DNA from: Pyrobaculum sp. 3827-6
GTDB lineage: Archaea > Thermoproteota > Thermoprotei > Thermoproteales > Thermoproteaceae
DNA: 64,000 bases
Direction: 5' to 3'
Assembly (NCBI RefSeq): GCF_025641885.1
Contig: NZ_JAOTQN010000003.1
Span: 1 to 64,000 of the forward strand
A model generated the notes under the pieces. It searched no databases and was not told the origin of the DNA. It saw only the letters and a list, made by a program, of their open reading frames with translations. Both the position numbers and the translations under genes were made by a program. Positions 1 through 8,156 of this stretch are shown here, one piece after another; the first letter of the stretch is position 1; each line of letters begins with the position of its first letter.

Positions 1-57
1 AACCCGCTGGTAGGACATGTCTATCGAGAAGAGGGGCTAATCCCCACCCCCGGCCGC

Positions 58-320
58 GCCGTTCCTCACAAGACGGGAGACTCTGCGTAGAGACGGCGGG
101 TGAGAACGCGGCGCAGCGGAGCCGGACGCCGCTTCCTCACAAGGCGGAGAACCCGCCTCAGACACGGCGTATGAGGAACGCCGCGCTGTACTTCTAACGC
201 CGTTCCTCAAAAAGCGGGAGTCTAGGCGTGGGGGCGGCGGGTGAGGAACGGCGTATTGCAGTCGACACGCCGTTCTCACAAACCGAAAAATTCGGTGAAT
301 TAACGGCACGTGAGAACTAG
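58..320. repeat. Four tandem palindromic repeat units, period 69-71 bp
   Basis: Units begin at 58, 127, 196 and 267. Each has a left arm close to GCCGTTCCTCAC and a right arm close to GTGAGGAACGGC, separated by about 30-35 bases, so each unit (58-113, 127-185, 196-254, 267-320) can fold on itself. The arms co-vary: in unit 3 both carry the longer CCT/AGG form, in unit 4 both carry the shorter form (GTTCTCAC with GTGAGAAC). Units 2 and 4 hold an extra inner hairpin (143-157 and 282-296). The last unit overlaps the 3' end of the RadA-like gene. An origin, a partition site for the ParA-like proteins encoded upstream, or a set of RNA hairpins are all possible. No protein-coding gene is credible here. 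Confidence 0.85.
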
Positions 321-1249
321 TATAGGCCGTCATCTCGAATCTCGTAGCGAATCTCGACAGTAGGCGCCATGCCGGGGACGTCCAGCGGAATCATCACACC
401 CTCAGCCTTCTGCTTGTTAGGCCTCCTCATGAGAAACAACGCGTGGACACCGTGCAATAAGACGTTGCCGCCGGCAGGCCTCTTGCTACTGAAGAAGTCC
501 GGCACGTCGATAACCTGGTCCGTCAGTATGGACAGAGTGCCGTAGACGGCGGCCATCCTCCTCAGAATGTCAAGGAAGTAGGCCAGCAGCTGCTGACGGG
601 CGGCCAGCCTCTCACGCCCCCTAAACTGGGCGCGCAGGGCGTGAGACACCATGGAATCCACAACGACAACGTCGACGCCCCTCAGCGACAGCAGAACCTC
701 CTTCAAATCGATGGGATCTATCACCTGGGTGATGTGTAGCCTCTCCGACAGGCTAGTCAAGTCGGAGCCGAACCTCTTGGCGACTCTCTCGAATAGGGAG
801 AGGTTCAGCGCCCCCTCCGTGTCTATGTACACCACGCGCTTGCCGGCGACGGCCGCCAGCACCGACGCCTGAATTGCGAACATGGACTTCCCCGCCCCGT
901 ACTCCCCGGCCAGTCCGTAGATGTAGCCGAAGCGCAAGCCACCCCACGGCACTTTTTCATCAAATTCGCTCACATGCGTCTTCAACACCTCGACAGCGGC
1001 GTAGGACTTAACGGCATCCGCCACAGGCAGAACCCTGGCGCCGATGCCCGCCGCTCTCCTAACCGCGGCGAGTACCTCCTCGGCCTTCTCTAGGTCGTCC
1101 TCTAGCTCGAGGAGCTGGGCCAGCTCCACCACGTTCTTCACTGCGAGGTGCCTCAAGCCGCCCAGCTCCGTGCAGAGCTTGACCACGTCCTCCCTCCTCG
1201 GCCCTCTGTACTGGAGACAGTCCTCGGGAGCCTCCGCCTTCTTAGGCAT
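317..1249 (-). CDS. RadA/Rad51-like recombinase paralog
   Basis: A 310-residue RecA-fold ATPase. Walker A is GEYGAGKS (residues 115-122), the DTEG strand follows at about 143, and Walker B is VDVVVVDS (192-199). After it comes the RadA-type stretch with GRERLAARQQ and then the GGNVLLH segment that in RadA follows loop L2. The N-terminal 70 residues resemble the helix-hairpin-helix domain of RadA. The length fits RadA (about 320), but it is divergent and lies in an island, so it is more likely a paralog than the housekeeping recombinase. It is the last gene of the overlapping H-to-A operon (8-nt overlap with the gene upstream), two genes downstream of a SWIM protein. Family assignment is firm; the role in strand exchange or its control is inferred. 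Confidence 0.85.
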   Translation of the reverse strand: MPKKAEAPEDCLQYRGPRREDVVKLCTELGGLRHLAVKNVVELAQLLELEDDLEKAEEVLAAVRRAAGIGARVLPVADAVKSYAAVEVLKTHVSEFDEKVPWGGLRFGYIYGLAGEYGAGKSMFAIQASVLAAVAGKRVVYIDTEGALNLSLFERVAKRFGSDLTSLSERLHITQVIDPIDLKEVLLSLRGVDVVVVDSMVSHALRAQFRGRERLAARQQLLAYFLDILRRMAAVYGTLSILTDQVIDVPDFFSSKRPAGGNVLLHGVHALFLMRRPNKQKAEGVMIPLDVPGMAPTVEIRYEIRDDGLY

Positions 1250-1505
1250 TGCCTTTCTTCACCTCCTCTTGGAAAAACTTTACAAACTCGGCCCACTCCT
1301 CCTCTGTGAAGAAAGCCGCCTCCAGCTCTCTCGCCAGGGACTCGTCTCCGACGACTACTAGGAAGCTCCTGCCGACGTGGCTGAGAAGCTCCTCCCTCGA
1401 CCCTACGCAGACGACTTGGGGGTGCTCGACACAGCCGCCGTAGACGGCCATCATGCCGTAGAAGGGCATGTGCCGGAATAAATCTTTCATCGCCTCACTC
1501 TCCAA
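1242..1505 (-). CDS. Small uncharacterised island protein (87 aa)
   Basis: I do not recognise the family. The protein is short with an acidic C-terminal half (FTEEEWAEFVKFFQEEV) and an alternating strand/helix pattern in the middle (PQVVCVGSREELL, SFLVVVGDE). It overlaps the genes on both sides by 8 and 19 nt in the same direction, which supports it being a real member of the operon and probably translationally coupled. Confidence 0.6.
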   Translation of the reverse strand: MESEAMKDLFRHMPFYGMMAVYGGCVEHPQVVCVGSREELLSHVGRSFLVVVGDESLARELEAAFFTEEEWAEFVKFFQEEVKKGNA

Positions 1506-1894
1506 AACCTCCCACCTCTAAACAGAAGGACGGCGCACCTCTTAGCTACCGCAACGGCGTCGTAGTCCCTTGTAATGACGGCGCATCCAGCCCCGCACTC
1601 AGCCTCGCACAGCTCCGCGGCGTAGAGCTCCGCTGGCTTCTGCTCGGAGAGGCGGCAGTCCAGCCCATAGCGCCTGCACATCTCCAAGTAGCGCCTAGCG
1701 AGAGGCATGTGGATCTCGCTCCAGGCGTCCACCACAAACACCGCCTCCACACCAGCCTCCGCGGCAGATCTAAACAACTCCTCCGGATCGCTGAGGGCGG
1801 CCGCTATGGAGAAGACGTCTACGTAGAGCCTCCGGTAGTTGGCCGGCGAGTCTGGCTTAAGCTCGAATACGCCCTTCCTAGTCCTTACCCTCAT
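1487..1894 (-). CDS. PIN/NYN-like protein, possible nuclease
   Basis: 135 residues with an alternating strand-helix layout. Acidic residues sit where PIN and NYN nucleases keep theirs: RLYVDVFS near residue 25, VFVVDAWSE near 55, then KPAELYAAELCEAECG and AVITRDYDAVAVAKR near 107-117, the typical TxDxD-like turn of FEN1/NYN-type folds. Four cysteines cluster near residues 96-105. It overlaps the SWIM gene by 17 nt. The fold call is by eye and nuclease activity is inferred. Confidence 0.5.
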   Translation of the reverse strand: MRVRTRKGVFELKPDSPANYRRLYVDVFSIAAALSDPEELFRSAAEAGVEAVFVVDAWSEIHMPLARRYLEMCRRYGLDCRLSEQKPAELYAAELCEAECGAGCAVITRDYDAVAVAKRCAVLLFRGGRFWRVRR

Positions 1895-2462
1895 GGAATT
1901 TTGCGACGAGGAACTTCGCCACGGCGAGGGGCACCCCCTCCCCCTCTGCCTCGTAGACGACGTAGCCGCCGCACCTCACGGCGACGTGTCTCTGCCTAGA
2001 CACCACAAGCACTCTGAAACGCGGCGAGGCGAAAAATGTAAGGTCTACCTTCTCCACAGCAGGCTTGACGTACACCTCGCCGTTCGCCGATATGCGCCCC
2101 CGGCACTCCACCACAGCCTCGGCCACGTACACCACGCCTCTCTCAGCCTTCTCCAAGGCCTTCTTGTACCTGCGGAAGAGCATGACAGCCGCCACGTGTG
2201 TGCATATGTCTTTTCTACGCCTCACCCCAAACTGTGTGTAGTAGCAGGTGCAGAGCCAGCGCTTTTCAGCCTCCGACCACCAGACCTGGTACAGCGGCTT
2301 CCAGTCGCCAAGCTCACGCCTCCCCTCCACCACGTAGAGGTCCTCCCTCACCTCCTTGACATCACCGAGCCTTAGGAGGGCCCTCTTAATCCAGCTCCTC
2401 GACTTGCCGGGGAAGTCTGCCCTAAGCGCCTCCACAGCCCTACGCAGTGGGTCTCTCTGCAT
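1878..2462 (-). CDS. SWIM zinc-finger protein
   Basis: 194 residues. The SWIM signature CxCx(n)CxH is complete: C71, C73, C87 and H89 (CTC, then ICTH), preceded by a strand ending in KRWL as in other SWIM proteins. The first 45 residues look like a helical, possibly winged-helix, DNA-binding segment. SWIM domains bind DNA or proteins, and in eukaryotes the SWIM protein Shu2/SWS1 works with Rad51 paralogs. Here a RadA paralog lies two genes downstream in the same overlapping operon, so a recombination-mediator role is a reasonable inference. Confidence 0.8.
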   Translation of the reverse strand: MQRDPLRRAVEALRADFPGKSRSWIKRALLRLGDVKEVREDLYVVEGRRELGDWKPLYQVWWSEAEKRWLCTCYYTQFGVRRRKDICTHVAAVMLFRRYKKALEKAERGVVYVAEAVVECRGRISANGEVYVKPAVEKVDLTFFASPRFRVLVVSRQRHVAVRCGGYVVYEAEGEGVPLAVAKFLVAKFHEGKD

Positions 2463-3357
2463 AGGGAGGCACTGTGATGCGGAACTGGGCCCAGGTCCCG
2501 CGTAGAGGCAACAGCTTGGAGAGGGCCTCTGCCGAGCGGAGAGAGGCGGCTCTCACTGTGACAAACGCCTCAGAGGGCTGGAGGGGCGTTGTTTTAGACT
2601 CGTCTAGGTCCCAGTCGGGGAACCTAATCACCATCTTGACGTAGCCTAGGTGCCTCTGGAATTCTCTATAGGAGTGCGACACTAGGATGAAGAAGCGGCC
2701 GCGGCTTCTCCCAGTCCTCAGGTGGTCGGTGAGGAGGGAGTACCTCGATGTGAAGGCTAGGAAGCGGTGTGCCTCGTCTACTACGTAGATGACGTTCTTC
2801 ACGTCGCGCGTAAGCTCTAGATGCGCCAGCACGTAGGCCAGCCTCCCCACTCTATCCAGTCCCGAGACGTCGACGCAGGTCGAGGCTCCATGCCGGATAG
2901 GCACGTCAGTCTTCTCGAACTGAGGGCCGTCGAAGTGGACTAGACGCCTACGCAGGGCGTAGGCTGTGTCCATCTCGTGCGGCTCCGCGGCGTTCAGAAC
3001 CTCGCGCCTAACCTGCGAGAGGGTGTGTGCGCCTTTCTCAACCGTTCTGTGTAGAAGCTCGGCCATCGCGGGAGTCAGCAGATAGGGATACTCGCCGTAC
3101 GTGGCCGCGAGGCTCTCCTCCAAAATCTCCACGACGCGCGGAGTGGGGAGGTCGAGGGGGTTCACCGAGTACCGAGCGGCGTAGTTGCAGTTTTTGAAGT
3201 CGCCGGCGGTGTCGTAAACCACCACGGCGTAGTCGCTGGGGACCTCGCGGAGAGACCACTTGACGAAAGAAGTCTTGCCAGTGCCGGGGAGCCCCGTGAT
3301 TAGCGCATTCCCCTCAACGGCCGTCACAAGCCTGAAGAGCTGGGTGTAGAGAGTCAT
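2440..3357 (-). CDS. HerA/VirD4-like P-loop ATPase
   Basis: 305-residue AAA-type pump or helicase. Walker A is GLPGTGKT (residues 22-29) and Walker B is NVIYVVDEAHRF (about 188-199). A sensor-like LVSHSYREFQ follows, an arrangement typical of HerA, FtsK and VirD4 ATPases. DHLRTGRSRGRFFILVSHS resembles the 'trgGRk.g..ii.vtq' segment of this superfamily. No transmembrane segment is evident. It overlaps the SWIM gene by 23 nt. It could move or unwind DNA for repair or for transfer. Confidence 0.75.
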   Translation of the reverse strand: MTLYTQLFRLVTAVEGNALITGLPGTGKTSFVKWSLREVPSDYAVVVYDTAGDFKNCNYAARYSVNPLDLPTPRVVEILEESLAATYGEYPYLLTPAMAELLHRTVEKGAHTLSQVRREVLNAAEPHEMDTAYALRRRLVHFDGPQFEKTDVPIRHGASTCVDVSGLDRVGRLAYVLAHLELTRDVKNVIYVVDEAHRFLAFTSRYSLLTDHLRTGRSRGRFFILVSHSYREFQRHLGYVKMVIRFPDWDLDESKTTPLQPSEAFVTVRAASLRSAEALSKLLPLRGTWAQFRITVPPYAERPTA

Positions 3358-4130
3358 ACGCCCAGCGCCCTAATCCCCAGGTCTGTAAGCCTCACCGTGA
3401 GGGTGAGGGCGTCCAGCCTCACTAAACCCAGCTGAGAGGCTTTGACAACGGCTTGGCCGAACTTCTCCTGGGCGTACTTCAGCGATAGGAAGCCCCCGGC
3501 CTCCCATAGAGTGCGGAGTAGCTCCTTGACGTCGGGGTCCTCCACCTCGGTAATAGGCGGAGGCGTGTAGGGGCGGCACAGCCTACCGCCAGCCCAGGCC
3601 TTCTTCATCGCCAACCCCTCGTACGACAAGCCCTGGACAGCGAGAACAACCCTATCGGCGACAGCCGCCCTGGGGTCGTAGACAGAGGTGTAGACGCGCA
3701 GAGTGCCAGACAGGGGCTTAGCCATGGCAAGAAGGTCTGTATACATAGGCCAGGCGTCTGTATACACCTCAACAGCCCATCCCCCGCCGTATTTTGAATC
3801 TAGGTGGTGGGCTAGGGCGAGGCCCATCGCCAATAGGACGGGGTCGACGGGAGGCGCCTTGCACTGGAAGACGCCTTCCCCCACCTCCAGCTGGGAGTAG
3901 TCCACGTAGCGGAAGAGGGCGCATAGAGGGGCGTTGCACTGGGCCAGCTCGGCGGTGTGCCTCGGGTAGAGGGGAGGGTTGTTATTCCTAAGGAAGACTG
4001 TTGTAAAGACAAGAGAGCCCTCCGGCGTAAGCTCGAAGCCGAGGCCGGTTGTCTTCTCCGAGGGGCAGAAGGTGTACCTTATTTTCGCCTCAGGAGGCTC
4101 TGCAAGGCCGCCTATTACAATCTCCAGCAT
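3354..4130 (-). CDS. Uncharacterised protein with C-terminal winged helix
   Basis: The reading frame is open as far as 4310, but the ATG at 4130 is the better start: it forms a TGATG overlap with the stop of the gene upstream and avoids a 180-nt overlap. That gives 258 residues. The last 60 residues read as a winged helix (DVKELLRTLWEAGGFLS, then LTLTVRLTDLGIRAL). The middle part is mixed alpha/beta and unassigned. It sits between the Pro-rich protein and the HerA-like ATPase in the same operon. Confidence 0.65.
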   Translation of the reverse strand: MLEIVIGGLAEPPEAKIRYTFCPSEKTTGLGFELTPEGSLVFTTVFLRNNNPPLYPRHTAELAQCNAPLCALFRYVDYSQLEVGEGVFQCKAPPVDPVLLAMGLALAHHLDSKYGGGWAVEVYTDAWPMYTDLLAMAKPLSGTLRVYTSVYDPRAAVADRVVLAVQGLSYEGLAMKKAWAGGRLCRPYTPPPITEVEDPDVKELLRTLWEAGGFLSLKYAQEKFGQAVVKASQLGLVRLDALTLTVRLTDLGIRALGV

Positions 4131-4915
4131 CAGCAAGTTAACTGGATGGGTATCCCCACTAATTGTAGTAGCTGGTTTGCGTAGTGCGAGAAGACGGGGC
4201 AGCCCTTGTTGAAAAACTCCACTGCGAATTTCGGCTTCTTCCCTTCGTCTAGCCGTATGACGGCGAGTCTGGCGGGGGAGGCGTTTACCACGTAGCCCTC
4301 GTAGCGCCATATGGAGTACAGCTCCTCCCGCTTTGGTGGCCTAACCACGGCGCGGCGGTCGCAACCCAGCACAAGGGCGTATCCCCCCGACCTAAACAAC
4401 TGGGCGATGTGCTCGATGGAGCCCCTAAGTATGAAGCCGTAGGCACACAGCTGTTTATCCACACCGCCAGCGATGTAGAAGCGGTAGTCAGGCTCAGTCC
4501 ACCTATCCGCCCTCTTCACCCTCCTCAGCAGGTAGACCTCCTGCGGCGATTTAATAACGGCGACGTCTCCCAGCCTCACATACGGCTCGTTGACCGGCAT
4601 CCAGTAGACCGAGAGGAAAAACACCCTCTGCCGAATAGGCAAAACCCAGCCGGGCTCCACGGGAGGCGGGGGCGGCGCGTACTGCGCAGGCACGGGCTCA
4701 GGTGCGTCCGCCTCGAAGCCGGCGGGAGGCTCCCTGGGCGCTGGGGCCGGGCTTGTCGGCGTCTGCGGGCGGGAGCCGTCTCCGCCGAGTATCCTCCGCA
4801 GATACTCGGCCATGTCCACGGTGCCGGTGCCGCGCGCCGTCTCTTCTCTGGCCAGGGTCTGCGTCTCGCCGCAGAGGTCTGGCCTCCTCACGCAGATCTC
4901 CCTCGGATCGGTCAT
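4130..4915 (-). CDS. Uncharacterised protein with Pro-rich linker
   Basis: 261 residues. An N-terminal segment of about 45 residues is followed by a Pro/Ala-rich stretch (about 50-92, including APPPPPVEPG) and a globular C-terminal domain. The linker suggests two tethered domains. There is no signal peptide or membrane segment. It overlaps the downstream gene by one base (TGATG) and the membrane-protein gene upstream by 4 nt, so it is probably made together with both. Family not recognised. Confidence 0.6.
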   Translation of the reverse strand: MTDPREICVRRPDLCGETQTLAREETARGTGTVDMAEYLRRILGGDGSRPQTPTSPAPAPREPPAGFEADAPEPVPAQYAPPPPPVEPGWVLPIRQRVFFLSVYWMPVNEPYVRLGDVAVIKSPQEVYLLRRVKRADRWTEPDYRFYIAGGVDKQLCAYGFILRGSIEHIAQLFRSGGYALVLGCDRRAVVRPPKREELYSIWRYEGYVVNASPARLAVIRLDEGKKPKFAVEFFNKGCPVFSHYANQLLQLVGIPIQLTC

Positions 4916-5310
4916 AGCGGCGGCGGGGGTCTTGTCATGTTGTACAGCTTGGCCACTTCGTAGAGTAGATTAAACAACGTGGAGTGCCAGTTTATGAGCA
5001 TTAGGTAGGCCACGACTAGGTAGATAGCCGTGGCGTATGCAACAGCCTTAACTAGGCTCTGCGCCTTTCCCATCTTGTAGAGAAAGACTAGAATCATTAC
5101 AATTCCCACCGCAACGGCGGCCCACCTGACGGCGCCTTCGTAGACGTGTAAATTCTCATTTCCAACCACGAAGAGGTGCAGAGCAAACAGCAACAGCACG
5201 GGCATGGAGTAGATAACGCCGAATCCAAAGCCGAGGAACAGCGTCTCGAAGCCAGACCAGAGGACGCCCAGCGCCTTCATAAACCCGCTCGGCCCGTTTT
5301 TCCGCGGCAT
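4912..5310 (-). CDS. Four-helix membrane protein, first gene of the RadA/SWIM operon
   Basis: About 132 residues with four hydrophobic segments: around GFETLFLGFGFGVIYSMPVL, the adjacent LLLFALHLFVV, WAAVAVGIVMILVFLY and AVAYATAIYLVVAYLMLI. The ATG at 5310 is preferred over one 9 nt upstream because an AAGGTTTTT box lies at the right distance for leaderless transcription. In archaeal DNA-transfer systems (Ced/Ted) small multi-helix membrane proteins accompany a HerA-like ATPase. The gene next door encodes such an ATPase, but I cannot show homology. Confidence 0.65.
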   Translation of the reverse strand: MPRKNGPSGFMKALGVLWSGFETLFLGFGFGVIYSMPVLLLFALHLFVVGNENLHVYEGAVRWAAVAVGIVMILVFLYKMGKAQSLVKAVAYATAIYLVVAYLMLINWHSTLFNLLYEVAKLYNMTRPPPPL

Positions 5311-5328
5311 GTCCAACACACGCCCGGA

Positions 5329-5346
5329 GGCGGAAAAACCTTACCC
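5329..5346 (-). promoter_or_regulatory. Promoter of the H-to-A operon
   Basis: Minus strand reads GGTAAGGTTTTTCCGCC, with the T run about 24-26 bp from the ATG at 5310. The same box precedes other units of the island. Confidence 0.55.
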
Positions 5347-5388
5347 CCCACACACGCCCAGCCGGCGGCGTCTACGCCCCCGGCGCCC

Positions 5389-7365
5389 TCACGCCTTCAG
5401 CCGCAGATCGAGGGGTATCTTCATGTAGTACTTCATGCCGCGTGTGCCCACGATGAGCACCCCCATCGAGTAGGGCCTCTTCTCCAGCGCCGTGGACTCC
5501 CTCGGCGTCACTGACGTCTGTAGGTAGTTCTCATCCGTCTTGGTAAGCCTCAGCTCTGCCACGGTGTCAGCCAGGTAGATGTAGTTGCCTGAAAACACCA
5601 CCACAAAAGCGGCGTTCTTCAACACCTTGCGGGGAATGTCGTCGTGCGCCTGCACGATTAGCCATATGGAGAAGCCCCACTTCCTCCCACCCAAGGCGTA
5701 GGTCTTCACCTTGCGAAGCGCCGTAGATTCGATCTCCCCCAGCGCGTTTATCGCCACTGTGGAGCCCACCAAACGAGCCTCGTCCACTATAACGACTGTC
5801 CTCAGCTTTTCGTATCTCTGACCCGCGAGGAGGGCGTAGTGGTATATCAAGAGGAGGGAGAGGTAGAAGGCCAGCATCTCCTCGTCCTCGGCCACGGCGT
5901 CCATGGCGTAAACCACGTGGCCGCCCCCCACATCCACAAACTCAGACGGGTACAGCCTAGCCAACGTGGCGGCCACATCCACCTCGCCACCCTCACCCCT
6001 CACCACCTCCACACTAAACTCCTCCAAGAGGCGTCTGAAGTACTTGTTGCGGGATAGGGAGAGGACGCCTTTGGGTAGCTCCCTCGGCACGTCCACTACC
6101 CTGGCGCCGAGTAGCTTCGCCAGCTGTCTGTAGTCTCCGTGGGGGTCGATGACGACGAGGTCTACGCCCAGCTCGGCCAGCTTCAGGGCCCAAGTCCCAA
6201 CTGTCCACGACTTGCCGGTGCCAGAGGCGCCTATTATGACGGCGTGCGCCGTGGGCAGTGCGTCTATGTCTATGCCGACGGGCCGGCCGAATCTGTCGAA
6301 GCCAAGCTCAAGCCTCCTACCCACAGCCATGGTGGAGCCGCCGTAGAACACCGGGAACCTAGCCAAGTCGTGTGAAAGCGCCTTGACGCCATTCCTCAGC
6401 GTCCAGAAGTCGTACGCCGCGATCCAGTCCTGCGTCATGTAGATAGAGTGGAGGTCTTTGCTACCAAATGGGTAGATCTTGACGGGCCTCTCGTTGTACC
6501 TAGCCATCCTGTCTATGAACTCCGACAGCTCTCTGATCCTAATAAGGCGCTTGCCTGTATCGCGGCCTTCATAAGCCTTGACGAACTTCTTCTGCACCTC
6601 CCCCGGGCTCCAGTCTGTAAAGGCCACGGCCCACTTAGACATGTCGGCGAACGCCGTGGCCTCCGCCGACGCCATTGTCTCCAACATGTCCCTAGAAGCG
6701 GGTAACGCCGAGGCTCTGGACATATGGGAGAGGGTGGCTATGAGGAGGGGCTCCCGGTGCCACCTCCTAACCCGTCTGTATACAAACAGCCACAGCGGTA
6801 TCACCAGCAGAAACCAGCCGCTGGACGCGAGGGCCAGTAGGAAGAACGCCAGGGAGGTGGCGTAGGGCCAGGGTGCTGGGGGTTTCTGGGAGCTGGATAC
6901 CCAGGGCCTCACCCTCCTCAACACGAAGTACTCCCCCAGCACCTGCTCCACCTGCCTCACGCGGTCCGGCGCGAGGCGCCTGGCGGTGTACCGTATGTAC
7001 TTCATCTCCCCGACGACGAAGTAGGTCACCCACTCCCAGCTCTTAAGCGAAAGCTTTGAGTAGAGCTCGTGGAGGCGTGGAGCCGCCTCTATGCCGTACA
7101 CCGACAGCACCGGCTCAGCCGCCCAGAACACGTGGTACAGCCTGCGGCGGGGGTCGAAAGCCGCCTTGACGCCCGGCTCCTCGTAGAGCACTCTCACAGG
7201 CTCCAGAGGGGCGATCCGCGTGTATATCCACACAAGCACCTCCTCACCCCAGGCCAGTATTGGAAAAACCGCCAGCAGAGCAAGCGGGGGGTAGGCCTTG
7301 GCTAGTATAGCAATGGCCAGAAGCGACAAGCCGAATAACGCAAGTGTCTTGTCGTAGTAGTTCAT
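5389..7365 (-). CDS. Membrane-anchored HerA/VirB4-like ATPase
   Basis: 658 residues. Two hydrophobic hairpins lie at about 8-40 and 169-196. The motor domain has Walker A IIGASGTGKSW (about 377-387), the HerA-typical DPHGDY (407-412), Walker B VVIVDEARLV (524-533) and the following SIWLIVQAHDDIP segment. Membrane anchoring plus a HerA/VirB4 motor is the architecture of archaeal DNA-transfer ATPases (CedB/TedB) and of conjugation ATPases. It ends the N-to-I unit. A DNA pump at the membrane is inferred; chromosome-partition or virion-packaging roles are alternatives. Confidence 0.8.
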   Translation of the reverse strand: MNYYDKTLALFGLSLLAIAILAKAYPPLALLAVFPILAWGEEVLVWIYTRIAPLEPVRVLYEEPGVKAAFDPRRRLYHVFWAAEPVLSVYGIEAAPRLHELYSKLSLKSWEWVTYFVVGEMKYIRYTARRLAPDRVRQVEQVLGEYFVLRRVRPWVSSSQKPPAPWPYATSLAFFLLALASSGWFLLVIPLWLFVYRRVRRWHREPLLIATLSHMSRASALPASRDMLETMASAEATAFADMSKWAVAFTDWSPGEVQKKFVKAYEGRDTGKRLIRIRELSEFIDRMARYNERPVKIYPFGSKDLHSIYMTQDWIAAYDFWTLRNGVKALSHDLARFPVFYGGSTMAVGRRLELGFDRFGRPVGIDIDALPTAHAVIIGASGTGKSWTVGTWALKLAELGVDLVVIDPHGDYRQLAKLLGARVVDVPRELPKGVLSLSRNKYFRRLLEEFSVEVVRGEGGEVDVAATLARLYPSEFVDVGGGHVVYAMDAVAEDEEMLAFYLSLLLIYHYALLAGQRYEKLRTVVIVDEARLVGSTVAINALGEIESTALRKVKTYALGGRKWGFSIWLIVQAHDDIPRKVLKNAAFVVVFSGNYIYLADTVAELRLTKTDENYLQTSVTPRESTALEKRPYSMGVLIVGTRGMKYYMKIPLDLRLKA

Positions 7366-7746
7366 GGCCTAGCCGCCTCCTCCGCCTCTTTGTACTGGCC
7401 GCGCCACAGCAGATCGACAACTTTGGCTATGTCGGCGCCGGTCCAGGCGGCTTTGAATATAATGTCGCGGCTTCTCTCGTCGTCCCAAAGCGCGACGAGC
7501 TTCCGGTAGCAGTCAAACACGTCGGGACACGTCGTCGCCAGGTCGTACAGCTCCGGGAACATAGGCTCCACCCCCAGCTCCCTCCAGAGAGTGGCGAGAT
7601 CCACCACGCGGGGGCGCCGGCTCCACCCCCAGCTCCCTCCAGAGAGTGGCGAGATCCACCACGCGGGGGCGCCACTCCGGAGGCGGAGGCGGCACCTCCC
7701 TCCTCACCGGCTCTCTGCTTAGCAGAGTCTTAAGCTCCTCAGTCAT
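7362..7746 (-). pseudogene. Small island protein interrupted by a 55-bp tandem duplication
   Basis: The 5' part (from 7746) and the 3' part (to 7362) lie in different frames. They join into one protein of about 109 residues if one copy of the 55-bp tandem repeat at 7564-7673 is removed. The restored product matches the C-terminal part of the neighbouring gene at 7743-8156 (shared ELGVEP..PELYD, then a Cys-flanked CY motif and an EA-rich end). A GTG at 7607 could restart translation of the 3' part (81 residues). It may be a recent mutation, a reversible phase switch or an assembly error. Confidence 0.7.
7564..7673. repeat. Perfect 55-bp tandem duplication
   Basis: Copy 1 is 7564-7618 and copy 2 is 7619-7673, identical by eye. 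As 55 is not a multiple of three, the duplication shifts the reading frame of the gene it sits in. Both copies encode RVVDLATLWRELGVEP in their own frame. Confidence 0.9.
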
Positions 7747-8156
7747 GGCTCCACCAGCTTCTTAGCCTCGTCTATTCTGCCCTCTAGTATCAGTTTTGCA
7801 ACGTGTTCCGTATCCAGCCCAGCCACGGCGGCTTCAAACAGCAGCCACTTGTGCGGCGTCTCCCAGACGTCGATGAACATGGCGTAGCACCTCTGCCAGT
7901 CTCTACAAGTCTTAACAGCCATGTCGTACAGCTCCGGGTAGAGGGGCTCCACCCCCAGCTCCCTCATAGCCCTCTCCAGCGGAATGGTCCTGGGCTTCCA
8001 CTTCTCCGGCGGAGGCTCCGGAATTCTAACCCTCTCCTCCGGCCTGAATTTCGAAGCCTCCTCCCTCTGCCTCTTCAGCAACTCCATAAGCTCCTCCCGC
8101 GGCGTCTTCGGCCTCTCGGCCTTCTTCTTCTCCCTCGCCATCTTCATAGTATCCAC
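7743..8156 (-). CDS. Uncharacterised island protein, paralog of the interrupted neighbour
   Basis: 137 residues. The first half is highly charged (KKKAERPKTPREELMELLKR) and probably helical; the second half is a compact helical domain shared with the next gene (RELGVEPLYPELYD, CRDWQRCYAMF, ILEGRIDEAKKL). Two copies side by side indicate a tandem gene duplication. It overlaps the P-loop gene upstream by 13 nt. In-frame ATGs at 8147 and 8141 are alternative starts. Function unknown. Confidence 0.65.
   Translation of the reverse strand: MDTMKMAREKKKAERPKTPREELMELLKRQREEASKFRPEERVRIPEPPPEKWKPRTIPLERAMRELGVEPLYPELYDMAVKTCRDWQRCYAMFIDVWETPHKWLLFEAAVAGLDTEHVAKLILEGRIDEAKKLVEP

Noticed and set aside
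37-333. Open minus-strand frame of 98 codons
   Set aside because: Coincides with the four palindromic repeats; Arg/Pro/Ser-rich with no start signal.
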